A DNA stretch of 29,201 bases from Bacteroidales bacterium UBA5206 (GTDB lineage: Bacteria; Bacteroidota; Bacteroidia; Bacteroidales; Tenuifilaceae), in the NCBI GenBank assembly GCA_002412705.1, contig DHVO01000213.1:1-29201 (forward strand). Reading direction: 5' to 3'. The notes under the pieces are model-generated. The model was not told the DNA's origin and made no database searches. It saw only the letters and a list, made by a program, of their open reading frames with translations. The translations under genes were made by a program, and so were the position numbers. Below are positions 24,001 to 29,201 of this stretch, piece after piece. Numbering within the stretch: the first letter of the stretch is position 1; each line of letters starts with the position of its first letter.

Positions 24001-25547
24001 TCCGATACGCTATCCACCTTGTTTAAGTTTAGCGCCACTAGGTTAAGCTTTGGTACAAAGGCTGAAAAGTCGTAAACTGGAATGGAGTCGGTAAAGTTAA
24101 GAGTACCCATAAAGTTGAGCTTGCAGTTTGGGTCGTCGAGGAATACAGTTCCGGTGTACGTTTTGTTGTTAATATCGCCCGATGCCTTTATATTGCTGTA
24201 CTGATACCCATTGGCTTCCAGTTTTTTTATGAGGACGTCGGCAAAGGCGTTAACACTTGTTTTCATATCGGTTTTCCCCTTAACCGTTGCATTTAGGCTA
24301 GTTTTTCCTAAAAGGGGACTGTTGGTTAGTAGTCCAATATCTAGGTTTTGGGTAGATACATTTCCGTTTATATCAATAGCGTTTTTGCTATCGGGTTTTA
24401 TGGCTACGTCCATGGATAGCTGACCAATGGCTGAGCTTATAGTACCGTAGGCAACAAAATTGTTAATATAGCCAGTAAAGTTGCCCTTGTAGGTAACCTT
24501 TTTAAGGGTTTTGAGCTGCTCTGGCACAACAATTAGCGGAGCGTTAGTCTCGGCATTGCGAATGAATGATAGGTCGCTAGTAAACGTTGAGAGCTCTTTA
24601 ACATCAACAAAAAGCATTGTTTGCTCTATGTTTGGCAAGCCCGTTATGCTAAAGTTGGTTGCAAACCTAGTTATCTGCCCCGTTTCAATTAGCACATCGC
24701 GTCCTCTTAAGTCGGCTATGGTGCCCTTGAACTTTCCGCTTACGGTGGCCGAGACGTCATATTTTGCCAGTTCACTGGCAAAGTACGAGAGCGTTCGTGT
24801 TGTTAATTTCGACTTTGATATTACTGCGTTTAGCTTAACCCTTTCGGTAAACTGGCTTAGCTTGTCGTATCCGTCATAGGTCAAGTTTAAATTGGGCATT
24901 TGAACCTGGCTGTCATCGGTTGTAATTCTGAGCTTATTAAAGTGCATGTGGTGCTTGCTCAGGCTAAAATTGGCTCGTAAACGTTCAACTCGTAGTCCGC
25001 TTTTCTCGGTAAAGTTGATATCGTTTATGGTCATCATTATGGTATCGCCAGCAATATTGAGGTTTTTTACATCGAGGTTGAGCTGGTTTAGCTCCATATC
25101 CTGAAAGTTAACCCCAAATTCCTTTGGCTCGGCATCCATGTTGGAGAGCTTAAAGGTGGAACCAAGAATGCTAACATTCCTAAAATCGAGGGTGAAAGGT
25201 TTGTCCGATTTCTTTGTAGTATCTCCCTCAGGAATATTATCGAGCAGAGCGGTTAGATTCATTACGCCCGATGAGTCGGTAACAAAATTTATGTAGGCAT
25301 CATCAATTACCACTGTGTGGAAGCGTAGCAAATTTTCCCCAATACCAAACTTGAGTACCGATGCCGATATGGACTTGGCTGCTATAAGGGTATCCTTGTG
25401 GTGATCCTTTATCAGAACATCCCTGAGCACGATGCTGCTAAATAGCTTGTAGTCAACTTTGCCGATTTGAATATCAGCATTTAGAGTGGTGGCTAGCGTT
25501 TTAGTTACCTTAGTAACCAGCCAGGTTTGGATATAGGCGTTCTGCAC
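21060..25547 (-). CDS. tamB: TamB-family translocation/assembly module protein (DUF490), main reading frame
   Basis: A very long inner-membrane-anchored periplasmic protein of the TamB/AsmA-like group, thought to help lipid or protein transport to the outer membrane. The main frame encodes 1495 residues: an N-terminal segment with TLNADIQIGKVDYKLFSS and VLRDVLIKDHHKDTLIAAKSI, a long run of repeating beta-strands, and a C-terminal TamB/DUF490 domain (about 1000-1440) with EKGDYLFTLQGVINKKFSI and the final NYRPG region. In frame, the only usable start is GTG 25547, which lies just after the membrane anchor; the anchor (ILFGGLIALLLIPTLLWLG) is encoded upstream in the same frame without any start codon. 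An ATG-started segment in the -1-offset frame at 25663 supplies the missing N-terminus (see 25610-25663). Divergent from tsaD and upstream of exbB. Confidence 0.85.
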   Translation of the reverse strand: MQNAYIQTWLVTKVTKTLATTLNADIQIGKVDYKLFSSIVLRDVLIKDHHKDTLIAAKSISASVLKFGIGENLLRFHTVVIDDAYINFVTDSSGVMNLTALLDNIPEGDTTKKSDKPFTLDFRNVSILGSTFKLSNMDAEPKEFGVNFQDMELNQLNLDVKNLNIAGDTIMMTINDINFTEKSGLRVERLRANFSLSKHHMHFNKLRITTDDSQVQMPNLNLTYDGYDKLSQFTERVKLNAVISKSKLTTRTLSYFASELAKYDVSATVSGKFKGTIADLRGRDVLIETGQITRFATNFSITGLPNIEQTMLFVDVKELSTFTSDLSFIRNAETNAPLIVVPEQLKTLKKVTYKGNFTGYINNFVAYGTISSAIGQLSMDVAIKPDSKNAIDINGNVSTQNLDIGLLTNSPLLGKTSLNATVKGKTDMKTSVNAFADVLIKKLEANGYQYSNIKASGDINNKTYTGTVFLDDPNCKLNFMGTLNFTDSIPVYDFSAFVPKLNLVALNLNKVDSVSEASFLLTAKFMGSTLDNSRGEIKVVNSFYRNQNGEFKISDITVNAENTEASKRIAIKSEFAEGELRGKYNYANIFSSLEQLMFLYVPALSKTGQKPVMVGTGVENPEFNDYIIKFRLKKTQKLFSVLAPNLSFAENTSVFGIYNPDLQTLNLKVKIPEAKIDQNTFKDITIDGVTRDSIFDASITCPEIDLGGTKIRNIAVISSAENNKVKVALSWDNKHAVKNFGEIIALTDFSKRPEDSTSIATVSFAPSQFTLNDTTWNLASSSVRVDTGKIVINNFSINNKNQNLMVNGTISNSPTDTLKVNLNNLDVSNINFYLAKQGYSLDGNINGFANVTNIYQSPIFFADVEVNSLYVNSLPFGDFHFESRWFNQEKKLSLNATNFRNDTVNLVAKGDIYTETQTLDLDVSIQDLSLKYVEPLLQGNASNLKGTLTSELTITGQTTRPNINGVVYLNRGAITVDFLKTNYTFNDKVTIANSDILLDNFVVKDVYNRNAMVNGNIRTKYFQDITLNLNIRPENFQCMNTTEKDNDLFYGTVYASGLISITGPPNNINMAISVKTENNTSFFLPLPEGGSVTESNFLTFASSNPDDIYIEEAIPFEEEEKSNLALTFDLEVTPAAQAQIIIDKKLGDIIKANGSGNLKMEVNPAEDKFKIFGDYVIEKGDYLFTLQGVINKKFSITQGSKISWGGEPTDANMDITAVYKVKTSLEQLALDQQNIEKYKRRVPVDCQILLNGKLMEPSIGFNIEVPTADSDTKAMVANALNTDDKMSRQFLSLLVINSFIADPSLVAASDPQTQSSGGNSGFSQGIYNTASELLSNQLSNWLSQWSDAFDIGVNYRPGDPASEGKVNSDELELAVSTQLLNDRVTINGNVDMGARNSNSAIAGDFNVDVKITESGKLRLKAFARSNDNMVFSELAPYTTGAGIMFREEFNNFEDLVKRFKENFKPKRKQENNYVEQDTTSTVYLTPPKNGVQSKQ

Positions 25548-25609
25548 TCCTAACCAAAGAAGGGTTGGAATTAGTAGTAGGGCTATTAGTCCTCCAAAAA
25601 GTATTTTTG

Positions 25610-25663
25610 CTAATTTTTTGATACTTTTGTCGCCTTTTGAAATGGGTTGAACTTTTTATGCAT
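25610..25663 (-). other. tamB: Displaced tamB N-terminus with homopolymer frameshift site
   Basis: ATG 25663 opens an 17-residue frame, MHKKFNPFQKATKVSKN, ending at TAG 25610-25612. If one extra A were in the A6 run (25614-25619 on the plus strand as T6), or the ribosome slipped back by one at A-AAA-AAT, the frame would continue as KVSKKLAKILFGG into the membrane anchor and the rest of TamB without a break. That fusion has the usual short basic head plus signal anchor. It may reflect a base miscalled in a homopolymer, a natural frameshift mutation, a phase-variable tract, or programmed slippage. In-frame ATGs also exist farther upstream at 25681, 25714 and 25717. Confidence 0.6.
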
Positions 25664-25813
25664 AAACCATACCAATTGCATTAGGAACGAGGCATTACGT
25701 TTGGCTGTTTGCATCATGGTTCTTTATCGACCGAAAATAACAAAAAAATCAACCTTTTCTAAACCGTTAGGGTGTTATAATAAGCTAATTTGGCTAGATA
25801 AAACATTTGTGCT

Positions 25814-26830
25814 ATGAGCGTAACAATATTAGGGATTGAGTCTTCGTGCGATGATACTTCTGCTTCAGTTATTCGGGATGGTTATTTGCTCTCGAATCTA
25901 ATTAGTAATCAGGATGTGCACAAGGCTTATGGTGGTGTTGTTCCCGAGCTTGCCTCAAGGGCTCATCAGGCCAATATAATTCCTGTTGTTGACAAAGCAC
26001 TTAAGGATGCTGGCATTACCAAGGACCAAGTGGATGCCGTAGCATTTACTCGGGGGCCTGGTTTATTGGGGTCTCTGCTTGTTGGTGCTTCTTTTGCCAA
26101 GGGGTTTGCTCTAGCTCGCAAAATACCGTTGGTTGAGGTTAACCACCTTTACGGGCATATTCTTGCGCATTTTATTAAAGTTGATGAGAATAGCAAGCAT
26201 CCGTCGTTCCCTTTTTTATGTCTTTTGGTTTCTGGAGGGCACACTCAGTTGGTTGTTGTTAGGGACTATTTAGATATGGAAATTGTAGGGCAAACAATTG
26301 ACGATGCTGCTGGCGAGGCTTTTGATAAATGTGCCAAGGTAATGGACTTGCCATACCCTGGCGGTCCTGTTATTGATAAACTTGCAGCACAGGGTAATCC
26401 TACGGCATTTACATTTGCCAAGCCCCGAATTGCTGGCTACGATTATAGCTTTAGCGGATTAAAGACTAGCTTCTTGTATTTTCTCCGCGATAGCTTGCCC
26501 ACCGATCCTAACTTTATAGAAAACAATAAGGCCGATTTGTGCGCGTCGCTGCAGCATACCATTGTGGATATACTGCTAAGCAAGGTTCAAACTGTTGCTA
26601 AGGATTTAAAAATAAAGGAGGTGGCTATTGCTGGAGGAGTATCGGCAAATAGTGGTTTGCGAAGTGCGCTTACTGCTTTGGGGGAGAAAAAGGGGTGGAA
26701 TGTGTACATTCCTGAGTTTAAGTTCACCACCGATAATGCTGCAATGATTGCCATTACAGGATACTACAAATACTTAAGGGGAGAGTTTGCCTCGCACGAT
26801 TTGCCACCCTTGGCGAGAATGCCGTTTTAG
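25814..26830 (+). CDS. tsaD: tRNA N6-threonylcarbamoyladenosine transferase TsaD
   Basis: Transfers threonylcarbamoyl to A37 of tRNAs reading ANN codons, working with TsaB, TsaE and TsaC; cytoplasmic and universally important. The 338 residues match the bacterial family. Visible landmarks: ILGIESSCDDTSAS at the N-terminus, GGVVPELASRAHQ, the metal-binding HxxxH motif in VNHLYGHILAH (His111, His115), LVSGGHTQL, DDAAGEAFDKCAK, YPGGPVIDKLA, and FTTDNAAMIA near the C-terminus carrying the conserved Asp. Nothing is missing. The gene is divergent from tamB with about 100-150 bases between, an arrangement I recall as common in Bacteroidota. The stop codon merges with the first copy of a 7-bp tandem repeat. 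Confidence 0.97.
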   Translation: MSVTILGIESSCDDTSASVIRDGYLLSNLISNQDVHKAYGGVVPELASRAHQANIIPVVDKALKDAGITKDQVDAVAFTRGPGLLGSLLVGASFAKGFALARKIPLVEVNHLYGHILAHFIKVDENSKHPSFPFLCLLVSGGHTQLVVVRDYLDMEIVGQTIDDAAGEAFDKCAKVMDLPYPGGPVIDKLAAQGNPTAFTFAKPRIAGYDYSFSGLKTSFLYFLRDSLPTDPNFIENNKADLCASLQHTIVDILLSKVQTVAKDLKIKEVAIAGGVSANSGLRSALTALGEKKGWNVYIPEFKFTTDNAAMIAITGYYKYLRGEFASHDLPPLARMPF

Positions 26831-26861
26831 ACGTGAGACGTGAGACGTGAGACGTGAGACG
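26830..26861. repeat. Tandem repeat of GACGTGA, four copies plus GACG
   Basis: Four exact 7-bp copies (26830-26857) followed by a partial copy. The first G is the last base of the tsaD stop codon. Repeats of this length are prone to copy-number change, but here they do not alter a reading frame. Confidence 0.95.
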
Positions 26862-27091
26862 AATGCTATCTAAACACTAGTCACTAAACACCCAATACCC
26901 TCCTACAGCGTAACCAGTAACCTGTAACTATAAAATAGATGTTAGACGAGAGACTTAAGACTAATTCCAGACTAAACACTAAACACAATACACTAATCGC
27001 CTAAAATTAGTGTAACCAGTAACCCGTCACTTGTAACAATGCAATAGAGACGCTAGATGCTAGAGGTGAGATGTTAGACGAACACCAACAA
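26862..27091. repeat. Composite low-complexity repeat region between tsaD and the sensor kinase
   Basis: About 230 bases with no open frame, made of recurring short words. CTAAACACTA occurs at 26870 and again at 26972; GTAACCAGTAACC at 26910 and 27012; both pairs are 102 bases apart, so the region looks like an imperfect tandem duplication. GATGTTAGACGA occurs at 26938 and 27070 (132 apart). A perfect 7-bp hairpin CACTAAT/ATTAGTG (26991-26997 with 27006-27012) sits in the second unit but has no T tract. The region lies between convergent genes, so no promoter is expected. I see no CRISPR layout, inverted terminal repeats or tRNA. Confidence 0.75.
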
Positions 27092-29011
27092 CTAAGTATT
27101 CAAATACGGCGTATAGGGTATTTCTACCGAGAATTTTTTACCACCCTCAATGTTGTTGGTAACGCTTACCTGTCCACCCATTTGCATGGCTATTCCTTGT
27201 GCTATGTTTAACCCTAGGTCCATGCGCTGGTTCTCCTTGGGGAAGAAACCCGATGTAGCTTGATTCTCTATTAGGTTTTTAAGCTCTTCGTCAATGGGGC
27301 TTCCTGAGTCCTTAATCCAAACCTCAAGTGTGTCGTTTTCAAGTCTCGACGCCCCAATCTCAACCATTCCCTTTTCAACGGTTCTCAATGAGTAATTTAA
27401 AAGTCGCGTAATTATTAGTTCAAGATGCTGAGCATCGGTTATTATGTCGTCGGAAAGGCGGTTCCTATCAATGCTTATGGTAACCCTAACAAACGGTTTT
27501 TTTTGGGCGCTTAGCTCATACTCAATAAAGGTTCCAATCTTTTTAAAGAATTCCGATACGTTGAGTTTGGAGTAGGTAATAACAATTTGCTCCGATTCAA
27601 TTTTAGCTATTTCAATTATGTCGTTAATAAGGGTAAGCAGCTGCTTGCTGTTGCGAATAATCAAGTCGAAAAAGGAATCCCTTTTCTCCTCGGGTATTTG
27701 CTTTGATTTAATTAGCTCAGCAAAACCCATAATCCCATTCATTGGAGTCCTTATTTCGTGCGAGATGTTGGCTAGGAAAACGGTTTTTAGCTTATCGGAA
27801 TTTTCGGCTCGTTCCTTTGCTTTAAGCAAATCGAGGTTGATTTTGGTTATTTCCCTGTTCTGTTGCTCAAGCCGTTGTGTAAGTAGGGTAAGCTCCTCGG
27901 TTCTCTGGTTTACTAGGAGTGATAGTCGTCGGTTAAACAGCAGGAACACTACGGTAAGCGCTACAATAATGCCCACAAACAAGCTTATAATTTTTGGCGA
28001 CACAATGGCTCCGGTTGCCGAGGGATCGTAAATAAAGTCGTCGATGCTTTTCACCTTTTCAATGATACCAAGATCGGCTAGAGTTTCAATTTGATGAATC
28101 CATCTACCCTTGTTGGTATGCCCAATCTCAATAAAATCTGGATTTATAAGTTCTTTGGTTTGTTCTGCCTCGTAGAGCAAATGGTCCAATGTTTTGGTTG
28201 ACTTGTACTTTTGAATTATGATCTGGGAGATTTCCTCTGGATGCGCAAGTGCGTATTCCCATCCCTTTAAGCTGGCTTCCCTAAATAGCTTAACTCGCTC
28301 TGGGTTTCGCCTCAGCTCTTTTTTTGAGGTGAATAGGCAATCGGCATAAAAATCAATACCGTAGTGCTTGGGGTTTATTATTCTGTATGGTATTCCAAAC
28401 TTATCGAAGAAATAGGGTTCGTTTGTTGTGTAGATGTTTACTGCATGTACTTTATCGCTAAGTAGCTGATTTAATGAGAAGGTGGCAGGAACAAGGGTGA
28501 ACTGGTTTTCTTGGAGTCCTTCGGAGTGTAGCATAGCCCTAATCTCGGCTCCTGCGCCAAGCGACTCGGCTTCTATTATTTTTCCCACCAAATCTTGGGG
28601 TGTAAATATATTGGATTGTTCCTTTACCATTAGAACTGCAGGGGAGTGCTGAAAAATACAGGCTAGTACAACAATTGGGGCTCCTTCCATGTATCTTACG
28701 GCAAGTTCGGAGTTGCCAACGCCGTAATTTGCGGCTCCTTCTACAACCTCGTTAATATAGTCAACGCCAGAGTCAATCTCTTTTATTTCAACATCAAGTC
28801 CAGCATCTTTGTAATAGCCCTTTTCAAGCGCAGCGTAATACCCTGCAAACTGGAACTGGTGCTTCCATTTTAGTCTTAGTATAACTTTGTCTGGCGAGGC
28901 GGTTGCGCTTATTGTTGCCGTTACAAAAGCAAGAAATATAAGTTGCTTTGCTATTAGGCATAGAAACTTATTAAATGCTTTAAAACTAGAGTTTTGGTTA
29001 ATAAAAGGCAT
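27092..29011 (-). CDS. Sensor histidine kinase with periplasmic NMT1/THI5-like binding domain
   Basis: A 639-residue fusion, counted from ATG 29011, which starts MPFINQNSSF and is followed by a signal-anchor helix. ATG 29071 or a TTG at 29110 would add N-terminal residues without a clear benefit. Order: signal segment (about 14-37); periplasmic NMT1/THI5-like solute-binding domain (about 43-325) beginning LRLKWKHQFQFAGYYAALEKG, a hallmark of thiamine-precursor binding proteins; membrane helix (about 340-359); coiled coil (about 365-405); HisKA with FLANISHEIRTPMNG and His418; then a HATPase domain. The last is eroded: the N-box reads ITRLLNYSLRT, the G1 box DSGSPID, and the G2 box lacks GTG before LGLNIAQ. 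No receiver domain follows. It probably senses a small pyrimidine-like ligand, but partner regulator and target genes are not in view. Confidence 0.88.
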   Translation of the reverse strand: MPFINQNSSFKAFNKFLCLIAKQLIFLAFVTATISATASPDKVILRLKWKHQFQFAGYYAALEKGYYKDAGLDVEIKEIDSGVDYINEVVEGAANYGVGNSELAVRYMEGAPIVVLACIFQHSPAVLMVKEQSNIFTPQDLVGKIIEAESLGAGAEIRAMLHSEGLQENQFTLVPATFSLNQLLSDKVHAVNIYTTNEPYFFDKFGIPYRIINPKHYGIDFYADCLFTSKKELRRNPERVKLFREASLKGWEYALAHPEEISQIIIQKYKSTKTLDHLLYEAEQTKELINPDFIEIGHTNKGRWIHQIETLADLGIIEKVKSIDDFIYDPSATGAIVSPKIISLFVGIIVALTVVFLLFNRRLSLLVNQRTEELTLLTQRLEQQNREITKINLDLLKAKERAENSDKLKTVFLANISHEIRTPMNGIMGFAELIKSKQIPEEKRDSFFDLIIRNSKQLLTLINDIIEIAKIESEQIVITYSKLNVSEFFKKIGTFIEYELSAQKKPFVRVTISIDRNRLSDDIITDAQHLELIITRLLNYSLRTVEKGMVEIGASRLENDTLEVWIKDSGSPIDEELKNLIENQATSGFFPKENQRMDLGLNIAQGIAMQMGGQVSVTNNIEGGKKFSVEIPYTPYLNT

Positions 29012-29201
29012 TGTTGTGGGATTTGTATGTTGCAAAACCAATTTGCCATGAAAATAAACAAATTCCTCCATTTTTGTATTATATTGTAAGTTAAGTTTAC
29101 TCCATCCCAACAGAGGATTCGCTAGAATGCGTTAGCAGGAGTAATAACGAAGCCAAAACCTACTGGGCCATCCAAAGGGTATTGTGAACAATAATGAAAT
29201 T
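29012..29201. other. Right-edge region with no recognised feature
   Basis: About 190 bases upstream of the kinase gene. No convincing promoter, tRNA or complete open frame was seen. I looked for the TPP-riboswitch core words (CTGAGA, ACCTGA) because of the thiamine-type binding domain, and did not find them on either strand. Confidence 0.4.

Noticed and set aside
26830..27091. CRISPR array
   Set aside because: The repeat unit is 7 bp without spacers, and the longer words are imperfect with irregular spacing; no cas genes are nearby.
27618..28031. 137-codon plus-strand frame inside the sensor kinase
   Set aside because: It is antisense to HisKA and coiled-coil coding sequence; a shadow frame.
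29095..29190. Short plus-strand frame ending at TGA near 29190
   Set aside because: It has no start codon and follows a stop at 29092-29094, so it is too short and unsupported.
29012..29201. TPP riboswitch upstream of the thiamine-type sensor kinase
   Set aside because: The core words CTGAGA and ACCTGA are absent on both strands, and no matching stem arrangement was seen.

Overview
The window looks like a chromosomal segment of a Bacteroidota member, most likely a Bacteroidales-type organism. The grounds are: a secreted protein ending in a CHU_C (gliding motility / type IX secretion) sorting domain; tandem DUF3857/transglutaminase-like lipid-free secreted proteins; a TamB gene divergent from tsaD; a rel-fur-purA cluster; a thiamine-precursor-binding (NMT1/THI5-like) histidine kinase; very weak Shine-Dalgarno sequences; and several -7 boxes of the Bacteroidota form TAnnTTTG. 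I cannot name the genus from sequence alone. The content is mostly conserved housekeeping and envelope genes; no phage, insertion sequence, CRISPR array, rRNA or tRNA was seen.

Layout. 1-4800 (+): the 3' end of an MFS transporter, then two DUF3857 proteins, each followed by a clear intrinsic terminator; the last terminator (4836-4874) is bidirectional and faces purA. 4896-14652 (-): purA, a Fur-family regulator, a bifunctional long Rel (p)ppGpp enzyme, a CHU_C-domain secreted protein, and an apparent three-gene operon of a FabK/nitronate-monooxygenase-like flavoprotein plus an active/inactive pair of M16 peptidases. 14880-18969 (+): a ClC-type anion transporter with CBS domains, glyA, and a TSUP permease. 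19061-25663 (-): tamB followed by exbB-exbD-tonB, closed by a terminator. 25814-26830 (+): tsaD. 26830-27091: a convergent intergenic region built of short tandem words. 27092-29011 (-): a periplasmic-binding-protein/histidine-kinase fusion. The last about 190 bases hold nothing I recognise.

How the genes relate. exbB-exbD-tonB form an energy-transduction module for outer-membrane import, and tamB just upstream is an envelope-biogenesis gene, so this stretch is about the outer membrane. rel, fur and purA link the stringent response, metal-dependent regulation and adenylate synthesis; a Fur-box-like palindrome lies upstream of the fur promoter. The two M16 genes look like a catalytic and a non-catalytic subunit.

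Most worth checking: (i) tamB is split near its 5' end by a one-base offset in an A6 run that also reads as a -1 slippery heptamer, detaching a start codon and short N-terminus from the membrane anchor; (ii) the sensor kinase keeps its phospho-acceptor His but has eroded ATP-binding boxes; (iii) the first DUF3857 protein has Ser in place of the transglutaminase Cys; (iv) the composite 7-bp / about 102-bp repeat region downstream of tsaD; (v) terminator-like hairpin in the purA leader.
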